Assembly: GCA_015654595.1 (NCBI GenBank)
Contig: JAATGQ010000100.1
Span: 1 to 43,211, forward strand
Reading direction: 5' to 3'
Origin: Chitinophagales bacterium
Lineage (GTDB): Bacteria > Bacteroidota > Bacteroidia > Chitinophagales > Chitinophagaceae
DNA: 43,211 nucleotides
In this document: one piece after another, positions 8,609-17,205 of the stretch
How positions within the stretch are numbered: position 1 is the stretch's first letter
Layout: each line of letters opens with the position of its first letter
The notes under the pieces: generated by a model
Databases searched by the model: none
Told to the model about the DNA's origin: nothing
The model's input: the letters and a program-made list of their open reading frames with translations, nothing else
Program-made: the position numbers and the translations under genes

Positions 8609-10521
8609 GAGACAACGGCCTCCTCGCCGTATATTTGGTCTTTGAACTTAAGAGAAGGGGAAGGAAGGAATGCGCCCAATCCAAGAGAAGCCCACTTTTC
8701 ATCCACGGCCTTTATGGTAGCGTCATCCGCAACAATGATATTTGGCCAGTCCCGCTGGAAATTATCCAGCTCTTTTGTCTTGCGGGTTCCGTCCAATCCC
8801 AGACAAGCCCACTGTTTGGAGGCATCTGTCAGGGAAGACCGCATCGTCAGCTGCTGATCCCGGCGCGGATCCAGATTATTACAGAAACGCCACAACGCAA
8901 TCGGCAGATCACCGGCCTTGACCGTATGCTCGACATAGAGAATCATCTTGATGCCTTCTGTTTCCTGCAGCGCGGTAATCTCCGTATGCAGCTGCCGGAT
9001 ATGTCCGGGTCTTTCTTTTTTAACGGATAAAATGATACAAGGGATCTGCTGCTGCAACAGCTGCAGATTGACATCGGTAATTTCCGGCCATTTTGTTTTT
9101 AACAGGGTCTCCGTAAGCGCCGGCGCCGCGTTCAACTGGGTAGGATCCGTCTCTTCAGGGAATTTGGCGGTACCATCGATACACATTTTGCCTCCAAATC
9201 CCAATGCGCTGCAGCTATGATCGAGTACATCCATCGGGCCCTGCGAAAAATAGACGTCAGTCGCCGGATTCAGGTTTTTAAAGACGTATTGCGCCAGTTT
9301 CTGATAATCCGTGATAGCGGTATGTTCATCAGAAATAACCAGGATCTTGTTGAACATCATCTGTCCTGCGCCCCACATCGCATTCATTGCCTTCAGTGCC
9401 TGCCCGGCATAGTCCTTTGTGATCTGGGCGATCACCAGGTTGTGAAAGACGCCTTCTACCGGCATATCCATGTCCACGATCTCGGGAACAAGCGTCATTT
9501 TTATCGGGGCCAGGAAGATACGCTCCGTCGCCTTTCCAAGCCAGGCGTCTTCCTGCGGCGGGATACCCACGATCGTCGCGGGATAGACGGCATTTTTGCG
9601 GTGGGTAATAGCCGTGACATGAAAGCGGGGATACCAGTCGGGCAGCGAATAATAACCGGTATGGTCGCCAAAGGGCCCTTCCCAGATCAATTCTTCATTG
9701 GGGTCTACATAGCCTTCTATGATAAAATCGGCGTCTGCAGGGACCTCTATCTCCGGCTGGGTGATACACCGGACCAGCTCGACCTTCTTTTTGCGAAGGA
9801 AACCGGCGAGCATATACTCGTCCACATTTTCCGGCAATGGCGCCGTAGCGCTATAGGCATAAGCGGGGTCCCCGCCAAGCGCAACCGCTACCGGCATCCT
9901 TTTTCCCAGCTTTTTATATTCGGTAAAATGTTTGGCGCTGACCTTGTGTTTGTGCCAGTGCATCCCGGTCAAAGCGGGCTCGAAGATCTGCATGCGGTAC
10001 ATGCCTACATTTCTTGATCCGGTATTGGGATCCTTGGTATGAATGACAGGAAGCGTGATAAAGGGTCCGCCGTCCTTTGGCCAGCAGGTGATAACCGGCA
10101 GCTGGCCCAGATCAGGATTGGTCAGCACCACTTCCTGGCACTCCCCTTTGCCGCTCTTTACGGCAGGCATCCAGCTGGCGAACTGTCCAAGCATGGGCAG
10201 CATCCTGAGCTTGTCCAGAATGCCTTCCTTTGGCGCCGAAAGCATTTTAAACAATCCCTCGATCTCGCGGGTCACATCGTCCAGGTGCCCGACGCCAAGC
10301 GCCATACACATCCTTTTCTCGCTGCCATAGGCATTCATCAGCACGGGGAATGCCGTGCCCGTATTTTCGAACAACAGCGCCTTACCGCCATTGCCGCTCT
10401 TACTGATCCTGTCTGTAATTTCTGCTATCTCGAGTCTGGGGTCGACAAAGGTTTTTATCCTGACCAGCTCGCCTGCTTTCTCTAATGCCTGGATAAATTC
10501 CTGCTGATTTCTATAGGCCAT
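8605..10521 (-). CDS. UbiD family decarboxylase (menaquinone biosynthesis type)
   Basis: This is a prenylated-FMN-dependent decarboxylase. In Bacteroidota, which use menaquinone, homologues are usually annotated as menaquinone biosynthesis decarboxylase. I choose the start at 10521 (MAYRNQQEFIQALEKAGEL), giving 638 residues. Typical UbiD blocks are visible: GKALLFENTGTAFPVLMNAYGS, then GMYRMQIFEPALTGMHWHKHK, FIIEGYVDPNEELIWEGPFGDHTGYY and YPATIVGIPPQEDAWLGKATER. No UbiX flavin prenyltransferase lies in the window. The gene follows the DUF6089 gene by about 30 bases and overlaps the TraB gene by 4. Confidence 0.9.
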   Translation of the reverse strand: MAYRNQQEFIQALEKAGELVRIKTFVDPRLEIAEITDRISKSGNGGKALLFENTGTAFPVLMNAYGSEKRMCMALGVGHLDDVTREIEGLFKMLSAPKEGILDKLRMLPMLGQFASWMPAVKSGKGECQEVVLTNPDLGQLPVITCWPKDGGPFITLPVIHTKDPNTGSRNVGMYRMQIFEPALTGMHWHKHKVSAKHFTEYKKLGKRMPVAVALGGDPAYAYSATAPLPENVDEYMLAGFLRKKKVELVRCITQPEIEVPADADFIIEGYVDPNEELIWEGPFGDHTGYYSLPDWYPRFHVTAITHRKNAVYPATIVGIPPQEDAWLGKATERIFLAPIKMTLVPEIVDMDMPVEGVFHNLVIAQITKDYAGQALKAMNAMWGAGQMMFNKILVISDEHTAITDYQKLAQYVFKNLNPATDVYFSQGPMDVLDHSCSALGFGGKMCIDGTAKFPEETDPTQLNAAPALTETLLKTKWPEITDVNLQLLQQQIPCIILSVKKERPGHIRQLHTEITALQETEGIKMILYVEHTVKAGDLPIALWRFCNNLDPRRDQQLTMRSSLTDASKQWACLGLDGTRKTKELDNFQRDWPNIIVADDATIKAVDEKWASLGLGAFLPSPSLKFKDQIYGEEAVVS

Positions 10522-10551
10522 AGCACAAAAATAGGCCACAAACCAACCCGA

Positions 10552-11397
10552 TCAATATACTTTTTTCGGACAGTCGATCACCCCTCTATGACGGAGGAAT
10601 CCAGAGGTTCCATCGTTCAACGCAATGGTCACGCGGATGCCGGACATATAATACCAATCTTTATATTTGGACGCGCCCCGGATCGCACCTTCGTTCGGAT
10701 AGGCTGATCCTCCTTCCAGCTGGTTCCCGCGGTAAGCCATTTCGACGGCTTCGGGGCCTTTTGCCGCAAGCAGCGTGGCCCTGTCGACGTAGCGGGTGCT
10801 TACGTCGTCGAGATAGTCTGTGAACAGCTTACGCAAACCTATCTCATAGGCTATCGTCACCCTGTCGGATACCCGAAATTTTATCCCGCCGCCAAATGGT
10901 ATCGCCATCTGGGTGAGCGCATACGGTTTCCGGTCGGGGTATTGCGACAGCCCTTCACCTTCGGTACTTAGGGGACGGAGATAGACCTTGTGGCCAAGGG
11001 TATCGTAAGAATAAGGATTGAAGTGATAAACCGCTACGCCGGCAAAGACGTAGGGCGTCAGCCGGTGATCCCGGAGATCGAGCAGATTGTATTCCAGCAA
11101 TAGGTTCCACTCTCCTATCACCGTCTCGAAGTTGAGGTTCCGTGCACGAAGAACAGCCTCATCACTATATCCGTCCGCCGCCGAAACACGGCCATAAGTA
11201 AGATTGGAAAGAACGGAGAAATGACCGCTGAGATCATACTGAAGACCAGCGCCAAACGAGCCGTTCGACTGTTGCGTCGTATACGAATGCGATTGCAGAT
11301 CCCCGATATAATTGGAAAAACCACCAAAGAGATTGACTTTCCATTGGGCACGGGTGAACAGAGGCAGCAATACCCCTACTAACAAGAGTTTTCTCAT
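10552..11397 (-). CDS. DUF6089-type outer-membrane beta-barrel protein
   Basis: 281 residues with an N-terminal signal sequence ending at TRAQ. The rest is a series of amphipathic strands typical of a small beta-barrel: WKVNLFGGFSNYIGDLQ, FGAGLQYDLSGHFSVLSNLTYG, LTPYVFAGVAVYHFNPY, IPFGGGIKFRVSDRVTIAYEIGLRKLFTDYLDDVS. The FTDYLDDVS motif followed by an extracellular loop is a hallmark I recall for DUF6089 proteins of Bacteroidota. Function is unknown. It is first in the DUF6089-UbiD-TraB run. Confidence 0.8.
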   Translation of the reverse strand: MRKLLLVGVLLPLFTRAQWKVNLFGGFSNYIGDLQSHSYTTQQSNGSFGAGLQYDLSGHFSVLSNLTYGRVSAADGYSDEAVLRARNLNFETVIGEWNLLLEYNLLDLRDHRLTPYVFAGVAVYHFNPYSYDTLGHKVYLRPLSTEGEGLSQYPDRKPYALTQMAIPFGGGIKFRVSDRVTIAYEIGLRKLFTDYLDDVSTRYVDRATLLAAKGPEAVEMAYRGNQLEGGSAYPNEGAIRGASKYKDWYYMSGIRVTIALNDGTSGFLRHRGVIDCPKKVY

Positions 11398-11768
11398 CCT
11401 GTCTGGAATTTAGTTTAACGTAAAGTGAGTGGTTTAACGCAGGGGAAACGGATTGTTAAAAAGGGTCGACTTTGCGTCAAAGTCCTGGTTTAGGTATGGG
11501 GAACCGGTGTAGATAGTATACGATAAGTGCGTTTTAACGGTTGCTATCATCAATGCAACTTTTAAGCCAAAGTACCCACATTGGGGTATTTTATACCCAA
11601 ACGCGGTCAGATTGAGCGGATCGGTTTATTTTCGACACCATGAAAGGCCTATCCGCTGAAAGACGCAAAGAAATAAGACCGGAATCCTTTTGACTACAAC
11701 AACCTGCCTTTTGGCTACGCCCGGTTGCCGGACTTACCTGAACTTTGTTGCAACAAAACAACAAGATC
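11398..11768. other. Intergenic region between DUF6089 and the NmrA-like gene
   Basis: About 370 bases separate two divergently read genes. I see no convincing gene; the open frames here are short and lack family features. It should hold both promoters. A cluster of TACCC/GGGTA half-sites at 11573-11600 is listed separately. Confidence 0.6.
11573..11600. promoter_or_regulatory. Candidate operator: three TACCC half-sites in alternating orientation
   Basis: TACCC at 11573, GGGTA at 11584 and TACCC at 11594 alternate in orientation about one helical turn apart. The last pair forms the palindrome TTGGGGTATTTTATACCCAA. The site lies about 170 bases before the NmrA-like gene. Its regulator is unknown. 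Confidence 0.35.
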
Positions 11769-12674
11769 ATGAACATTGTATTGACAGGTTCGTTGGGCAA
11801 TATCGGGCAACCGCTGACAACCCAACTGGTAAAGAAAGGCCATTCGGTAACCGTCATCAGCAGCAGCACGGAAAGAAAGGCGGCAATAGAAGCATTGGGC
11901 GCAAAAGCAGCCATCGGCAGCATACTGGATGCCGCGTTCCTGACGAACGCCTTTAAAGGGGCAGACATCGTCTATCTGATGGAAACGCTCGAAGCCGCCG
12001 GCGGCTTTTTTGACAAAGACGTGGATTTTCTTGCGACGATCAACCAGATCGGCCAGAACTACAAACAGGCGGTAGAGCACTCCGGGGTAAAACAGGTCGT
12101 ACACCTCAGCAGCATCGGCGCACATACGAACAAAGGCAACGGCGTTTTGATCTTCCACTACAACGTCGAGACGATCCTCCGTCAGCTGCCCCAGGATGTA
12201 GCCATCAAATTCATGCGACCGGTGGGCTTCTACACCAATATGTTCTCATTTATCCGCAACATCAAATCCAAGGGCGCCATCATCTCCAACTATGGAGGCG
12301 ACAAAAAGGAGCCCTGGGTATCGCCAAAAGATATCGCCGTTACGATTGCCGATGAAATGGAAAAGCCCTTCGGAGGCAGAACCGTCCGCTATATCGCCAG
12401 CGACGAAGTATCTCCAAACGAAATAGCCCGCGCTCTTGGGGAAGCGATCGGAATGCCGGATCTGAAATGGAATACGATCCCCGACGAGCAGCTGCTCAAC
12501 ACCTGGCTGGGCATCGGCTTCAACCCGTGGATCGCCCATGGCTTTATCGAAATGCAGGCCAGCCAGGGAACGGGCCGGCTGTACGAGGACTACTATCAGA
12601 ACCGGCCTGTTTTGGGCAGCGTTAAGCTGGCCGACTTTGCCAAAGAATTTGCTGAAGCGTATCACCAGGAGTAA
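11769..12674 (+). CDS. NmrA-like NAD(P)-binding oxidoreductase
   Basis: 301 residues from ATG 11769 (MNIVLTGSLGNIGQPL). The glycine-rich GSLGNIG near residue 8 is the Rossmann dinucleotide-binding loop. VISSSTERKAAIEALGAKAAIGS follows the second strand, and QVVHLSSIGAHTNKGNG is a typical SDR-a5/NmrA segment. The classical YxxxK active site is not evident, in line with atypical SDRs that act as redox sensors or quinone reductases. The AraC regulator begins 9 bases downstream, so the pair probably forms one transcript. The substrate is unknown. Confidence 0.85.
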   Translation: MNIVLTGSLGNIGQPLTTQLVKKGHSVTVISSSTERKAAIEALGAKAAIGSILDAAFLTNAFKGADIVYLMETLEAAGGFFDKDVDFLATINQIGQNYKQAVEHSGVKQVVHLSSIGAHTNKGNGVLIFHYNVETILRQLPQDVAIKFMRPVGFYTNMFSFIRNIKSKGAIISNYGGDKKEPWVSPKDIAVTIADEMEKPFGGRTVRYIASDEVSPNEIARALGEAIGMPDLKWNTIPDEQLLNTWLGIGFNPWIAHGFIEMQASQGTGRLYEDYYQNRPVLGSVKLADFAKEFAEAYHQE

Positions 12675-12683
12675 ATTTGAACA

Positions 12684-13610
12684 ATGAGCATGAAACCCAT
12701 CCAACGAGTCAGAACAATCACAGAATATCACCGGACCAGGATGCTGCCTCCTCCGGAACATCCGCTGATCAGCGTGATAGACTACAGCGAGGTCAGTATC
12801 CTGCCGGAATACAGGGATTGCAGCTGGTTATTCGACTTCTATTTTATTTCGCTGAAGAAGCATATCCCTGGCAAGATCACTTATGGTCAGCTGAACTATG
12901 ACTTTGACGAAGGGATCATGTTCTTTATCGCTCCGGGGCAGGTTTTCCGTATCGACCGGGATCACGACAGCCCCTCTGACAAGTCAGGGTGGCTGCTCGT
13001 GGTACACCCGGACTTTTTCTGGAATACCCCATTGGCCAAAAGCATCCGGCAATATGAATTCTTTGATTACTCGATCAATGAAGCGCTGTTTGTCTCCGCA
13101 AAGGAAGAGCATACGATGCAGGGTATCATCGAGAATATCCGGCAGGAATATCACGCCAATATCGACAAGTTCAGCCAGAACATCATCGTTTCCCAGATCG
13201 AAACGCTCCTCTCCTATTCTGAACGGTTTTATAACCGGCAGTTCCTTACCCGTAAAAAGGCCAACCACAAGATCCTCGATAATCTCGAACAATTGCTGAC
13301 GCATTATTTCAATACCGGCGACCTCATCTCAAAGGGGTTGCCCACGGTTCAGTATCTTTCGGAGAACCTGAATGTATCTCCCAAATATCTCAGCAGCCTT
13401 TTAAAAGTACTGACGGGTATGACGGCGCAGCAGCACATCCACGAAAAACTGATCGACAAGGCGAAAGAAAAGCTGTCTACCACACATCTGTCGGTCAGCG
13501 AAATCGCTTACGAACTGGGCTTTGAACATCCCCAGTCGTTCAGCAAACTCTTTAAGGCAAAGACCCGTCTCTCACCACTGGAGTTCCGACAGACGTTCAA
13601 TAAGAATTGA
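12684..13610 (+). CDS. AraC family transcriptional regulator
   Basis: 308 residues. The N-terminal half is a cupin-like sensor typical of Bacteroidota AraC proteins (MLPPPEHPLISVIDYSEV, then MFFIAPGQVF). The C-terminal 100 residues contain two helix-turn-helix motifs: LSENLNVSPKYLSSLLKVLTG, and the highly conserved LSVSEIAYELGFEHPQSFSK followed by KTRLSPLEFR. It sits 9 bases after the NmrA-like gene and probably controls it. The ligand is unknown. Confidence 0.95.
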   Translation: MSMKPIQRVRTITEYHRTRMLPPPEHPLISVIDYSEVSILPEYRDCSWLFDFYFISLKKHIPGKITYGQLNYDFDEGIMFFIAPGQVFRIDRDHDSPSDKSGWLLVVHPDFFWNTPLAKSIRQYEFFDYSINEALFVSAKEEHTMQGIIENIRQEYHANIDKFSQNIIVSQIETLLSYSERFYNRQFLTRKKANHKILDNLEQLLTHYFNTGDLISKGLPTVQYLSENLNVSPKYLSSLLKVLTGMTAQQHIHEKLIDKAKEKLSTTHLSVSEIAYELGFEHPQSFSKLFKAKTRLSPLEFRQTFNKN

Positions 13611-13930
13611 CCCGCCTCCCCGCGGCTGCCCGAACACAGTCCAATGATTCGCCCCGCGGCCGCCTGAAAACGGGCCGGCCTTTGAAGATCGGCTGCTGCC
13701 TCAGCCAGCCGATGACAGGGCTGCTGGAAATTGCTCCGGTCGAAGTATTCCGCTGGAAGCAGGAAGAGTTCCAAAACCTTCTATTCGAGGAATACTTTCA
13801 TAAACTCCCTTTCGCTTACATCCGATAATGATTCCAGGACTGGCTATTCGCAGGAGAACATGAAGTTTATTGGAGACAAATAGCGTAAAATTGATAAGCC
13901 AGGTGATCCCATTATTGGCTATATTGTTAC
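13611..13930 (+). other. Gap with a possible degenerate coding remnant
   Basis: No intact gene is visible. In one forward frame, about 13675-13885, the translation looks protein-like (EVFRWKQEEFQNLLFEEYF, then LPFAYIR), passes two consecutive stops (TAA TGA at 13826-13831), and goes on as FQDWLFAGEHEVYWRQIA before another stop. I do not recognise the family. It may be the remains of a lost gene or chance. Confidence 0.3.
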
Positions 13931-15091
13931 ATGTCAAATCACCGGTTTCCAGCCCTCGCGCCATGGCTGCTCCTTCTTGCCCTATCCCTCTGCGCACAGC
14001 GCCACCGCACTGTCGATGAACCCGTCGGCAGGTCCGCAGGCCCGTCCATAACCCAGCCTCCCATCCGCGACCCGCATGCGCGGGGTTATGTATTGGCGAC
14101 AGAGCTGGCAGATGGCGCTAATCCCTCGCCTGACTCCGACGGGAATTTTATCATAGGCCCAACCCATATCCCGGCAGCAGAGTCGTCAAAACAGGCTGAC
14201 GCACCACAAGGCACCGTATACCATTTTACCATGGATTCGAAGGACAGCAGGATCTACCCCGGAATCGCCCGGGAAGCCAATACATTCGGCACTGTAGACC
14301 CTGCAAATCCTGCCAGGCTTATTGTCACGACAAGCCATCCTGCTCCTTATACCCGCCAGGTAGCAGTGTATGTTCCGAAACAATATGTTGCCGGTACCGA
14401 AGCGCCTTTTATCGTTGGCGCCGATGGGCCGGACGATTTGCTCTTCACTGTATTGGACAACCTTATTGCAGAAGGCAAAATCCCGCCGATGATCGCCATC
14501 TCGATCGGCAACGGCGGCGGAGATGCCCAGGGTAGTCAACGAGGCCTGGAATACGATGCAATGAATGGTGTATATGCAGAATTTGTCGAGAGAGAAGTAT
14601 TGCCTCAGATAAAAAGCAGGTACAAAGTAAAACTAACCCAAGACCCTGCCGGCCGCGCTGCTATGGGAGGCAGCTCCGGCGGGTCATGCGCTCTCATCAT
14701 GGCCTGGTATCACCCGGAATTATATCACCGCGTCCTCACCTATTCCGGCACTTTTATTAACCAGCAATGGCCCTACAACAAAAGAACACCGCACGGCGCC
14801 TGGGAGTTCCATGAGCGCCTGATCCCGCAAAGTCACCGGAAATCATTGCGGATATGGATGGAGGTGGGGGACCAGGATCTTTTAAACCCCAATGTAATGC
14901 GCGACGGCATGCATGACTGGGTTGTTGCCAACGAAAACATGGCCAAAGTACTCGCCTCTAAGCACTATTCTTACCAATTCGTCTTTGCCCGAAATGCCCG
15001 GCATGTTGATTTTAACGTAAAAAAACAAACGCTTCCCGAAGCATTAGTGTGGCTTTGGAAAGATTATCGCCCTGCGAAAGCCGCATTCTGA
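13931..15091 (+). CDS. Secreted esterase, enterochelin-esterase/EstD-like alpha/beta hydrolase
   Basis: 386 residues. The N-terminus (FPALAPWLLLLALSLCAQ) is a signal peptide. Residues 100-150 form a leading beta-rich part, VYHFTMDSKDSRIYPG. The hydrolase domain follows with QVAVYVPKQYVAGTEAPFIVG, the nucleophile elbow RAAMGGSSGGSCALIMAW (Ser in GGSSGG), and WMEVGDQDLL with the likely acid. The histidine is in ARNARHVDFN near the end. The serine, acid and histidine order fits the enterochelin-esterase-like family that hydrolyses siderophore or other esters. The natural substrate cannot be inferred. It stands alone, upstream of the convergent LysR gene. Confidence 0.85.
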   Translation: MSNHRFPALAPWLLLLALSLCAQRHRTVDEPVGRSAGPSITQPPIRDPHARGYVLATELADGANPSPDSDGNFIIGPTHIPAAESSKQADAPQGTVYHFTMDSKDSRIYPGIAREANTFGTVDPANPARLIVTTSHPAPYTRQVAVYVPKQYVAGTEAPFIVGADGPDDLLFTVLDNLIAEGKIPPMIAISIGNGGGDAQGSQRGLEYDAMNGVYAEFVEREVLPQIKSRYKVKLTQDPAGRAAMGGSSGGSCALIMAWYHPELYHRVLTYSGTFINQQWPYNKRTPHGAWEFHERLIPQSHRKSLRIWMEVGDQDLLNPNVMRDGMHDWVVANENMAKVLASKHYSYQFVFARNARHVDFNVKKQTLPEALVWLWKDYRPAKAAF

Positions 15092-15162
15092 CCAATCTCA
15101 CAGCCAACCCATCGATGCCTTCGGCCTTGCCGCTGATGGGCGGCTATAAGTAATCGTCCACT

Positions 15163-16041
15163 TTATTTCCCCGCTGACTGGATCAGCACCTGCCGGAAGG
15201 CCTGTAAAGCTCTCTTTTGATAAATGTTATTTAAACGGACCATTGTCGCTTGCCTTTTCGTGCCGTTGGATTGCAAGGGCACAGCATTTAATGCAGGAAA
15301 GTTAAAAAGCGAACTATCCATCAATACCGTATGCCAGGCGCCTGTGTTCGCCAGTTGCAGACAGGCATTGATATCATTCACTTCGATCGCTGGCTTTATG
15401 TCCACCTGAGCCGCCCTCATCAGCTCATCAAAATATCCTCTGACGCTAAAAGCACGGGAAGGCAAAACAAGCCGCATCTGGCGGAGTTGTGCAGCCGTAA
15501 TCTTCTTCCGCCGGACTACCTCGTTTGACTGATGCGAAATAAGCGACAACCTTGAACTAAACAGTGACTGAACAGACAACGTATCGTCCTGTCCCCCATT
15601 AAAAAAGGAAAGCATGCAATCGATATTGAATTCGTGCAGCCTTTGCAGCAGATCGTCTGTTGAACCATAAACCACGCTGATCTCCACGGCGGGATACTGT
15701 CTACTAAACCCCTCAACAGCTTTTACCAACACTGCGGTTAAACCGTAGGTGGCGCCGATGCACAGCCTTCCGGTTCTCAATCCACTCAGGTCTTGCAGCA
15801 ATTGTTTCCCTTCTTCGGCATCGCGGAGCGTTTTTCTCGCATACATCAAAAACAACTCTCCTGCTTCCGTTAGCTTTACCCGCTTGCCCAACCTATTAAA
15901 CAACGGAGCGTTCAGCGTATCCTCCAGTTGCTTTATCTGCTGCGAAAGCGTACTCTGCGTAACATATAGCTCGGCTGCTGCATTTGTAAAATTCTGCAGT
16001 TCTGCGGCACGTACAAAATATCGGAGTTGTCTTAATTCCAT
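15163..16041 (-). CDS. LysR family transcriptional regulator
   Basis: 292 residues. The N-terminal winged helix-turn-helix reads MELRQLRYFVRAAELQNFTN, then AAAELYVTQSTLSQQIKQLE, which is classic LysR. Residues 90-290 form the periplasmic-binding-like effector domain, starting GRLCIGATYGLTAVLVKAVEGF. It is divergent from the SnoaL-like gene at 16150, the usual LysR-target layout, and a palindrome (16060-16080) lies between them. The effector is unknown. Confidence 0.95.
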   Translation of the reverse strand: MELRQLRYFVRAAELQNFTNAAAELYVTQSTLSQQIKQLEDTLNAPLFNRLGKRVKLTEAGELFLMYARKTLRDAEEGKQLLQDLSGLRTGRLCIGATYGLTAVLVKAVEGFSRQYPAVEISVVYGSTDDLLQRLHEFNIDCMLSFFNGGQDDTLSVQSLFSSRLSLISHQSNEVVRRKKITAAQLRQMRLVLPSRAFSVRGYFDELMRAAQVDIKPAIEVNDINACLQLANTGAWHTVLMDSSLFNFPALNAVPLQSNGTKRQATMVRLNNIYQKRALQAFRQVLIQSAGK

Positions 16042-16059
16042 AAAAAAGGATTATCCTCC

Positions 16060-16111
16060 TAAATCGTAAATTTCGATTTAACAAATCTAAAAATACAATT
16101 TATACGATTTA
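16060..16111. promoter_or_regulatory. Candidate LysR operator
   Basis: TAAATCG (16060-16066), a 7-base spacer, and CGATTTA (16074-16080) form a perfect inverted repeat. A third CGATTTA half-site lies at 16105-16111. Position in the divergent gap between the LysR gene and 16150 fits the recognition and activation sites of LysR regulators. Confidence 0.6.
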
Positions 16112-16149
16112 GAAATTAATATAAACTTCGTTTTATAAAACAAAAAACA

Positions 16150-16707
16150 ATGGAAATTCTACAAACGCCGGAAAATGCATTGTCCGCTTCTTCTGTAAGC
16201 GCTATCATCAATGCTCCTTTTGAAAAAGTAAATATTGCCGACTGGCTGTTAAATCTGCCCGATGCCGAATACCAGCGCTGTTCTGTTCATCACATTGCGG
16301 CCGGTTCTACCGTCAACTTTGAGGGCCAGCCCATGTCAATAAATGTGGAAACGATCGGTGATGCCCTGGTCGTCTAGCATTATGTAGCTGTCGAAGCAAG
16401 ACCGGATTATTGCCGTATGTTATCTGTTTCCGATACCCTTACTGCTAAGGGGCAATCAAAAGTCCAGGTGCTATGGGAATTGAAAGCGGAACGTATTGAT
16501 GACCATACTACCCGCTACTCCAACATCATTCATGCAACGGCAACACCGGATTTCCTTGAGTTTATTAAAACACATGATATTACCCTGGAGCAGGCGGCCA
16601 GATCAAGACAGGCAGCATCGGATGCCCATAACCATGAAGAAACGCCCAATTTTGCAAAAAGCATTGAGAACAAGGCACTTTATGGCAAATACAACCTGCC
16701 GTTTTAA
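16150..16707 (+). pseudogene. SnoaL-like/NTF2-fold small protein gene interrupted by one in-frame TAG
   Basis: The frame from ATG 16150 to TAA 16705-16707 spans 185 amino-acid codons and is broken only by TAG at 16375-16377 (codon 76). Before it the protein reads SINVETIGDALVV; directly after it continues HYVAVEARPDYCRMLSVSD, then KVQVLWELKAERIDDHTTRY and NHEETPNFAKSIENKAL. I recall homologues reading VVQHYV at this point, which would make the stop a CAG-to-TAG change; this needs an alignment. The family is often found next to LysR regulators and its biochemical role is unknown to me. As read, the product would be a 75-residue fragment. Confidence 0.75.
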
Positions 16708-17016
16708 TTTGTTGCGGAGGCCTCCGGTGGCTGAGTACCTTTGATCAATTGGTTCACAAAAAATACGATTAATTTCAGGGGTATCCAAGATTGTACAAAG
16801 CTTACATTCAGCATAAGACAAACACAACGACGCCCCCAAATAAAAATCAAGGATAATTGTAATTAAACCCGAAAGCCTTGCCCCCGCTAACTAAAACCTT
16901 TTGCCACCCCAGCTCATGCAGGATTCAAGCGCTGCTTTCTGGTTTTCAGCCTGCTATCATCTAAAAAGCTGCAAAAAAACTTCATATTTTTTCACGGGAA
17001 TTGAAACTTTTTCCCT

Positions 17017-17024
17017 TACCTTTG
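17017..17024 (+). promoter_or_regulatory. Promoter element of tRNA-Pro
   Basis: TACCTTTG is an exact match to the Bacteroidota TAnnTTTG -7 box. It lies 21 bases before the mature tRNA 5' end, with T-rich sequence (TTTTTTC) about 23 bases further upstream. Confidence 0.65.
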
Positions 17025-17044
17025 CAGCCCACCGAAACAAAGTT

Positions 17045-17118
17045 CGGGACGTAGCGCAGCCCGGTAGCGCACTTGCATGGGGTGCAAGGGGTCGCTAGTT
17101 CGAATCTAGTCGTCCCGA
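17045..17118 (+). tRNA. tRNA-Pro (anticodon GGG)
   Basis: A 74-base cloverleaf. The acceptor stem CGGGACG pairs with CGTCCCG. C1-G72 and discriminator A are typical of bacterial tRNA-Pro. The anticodon arm CTTGC-ATGGGGT-GCAAG places GGG at positions 34-36, and the T-loop GTTCGAATC is canonical. CCA is not encoded. It has its own promoter at 17017 and a terminator just downstream. Confidence 0.97.
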
Positions 17119-17126
17119 CGAAAAAC

Positions 17127-17164
17127 AAAAAAGCCTTCAACTCATTGAGTTTGAAGGCTTTTTT
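17127..17164. terminator. Bidirectional terminator between tRNA-Pro and the helicase gene
   Basis: AAAAAAGCCTTCAA pairs with TTGAAGGCTTTTTT, with CTCA/TGAG extending the stem. A and T runs on both sides let it stop transcription of the tRNA (plus) and of the helicase gene (minus). Confidence 0.9.
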
Positions 17165-17205
17165 AGTTAGAAATCGTCTTGTGAGTAGATTTTATGAAAG
17201 AAATA

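Noticed and set aside
9217..10017. 266-codon plus-strand open frame
   Set aside because: It lies antisense within the strongly supported UbiD gene and has no recognisable motifs.
11715..12158. Minus-strand open frame of 147 codons
   Set aside because: It overlaps the NmrA-like gene on the opposite strand and has no family features.
17045..17118. Possible tRNA-Met because CAT occurs in the anticodon arm
   Set aside because: With correct 5-base stem pairing, the 7-base loop is ATGGGGT and the anticodon is GGG, so it is tRNA-Pro; C1-G72 agrees.
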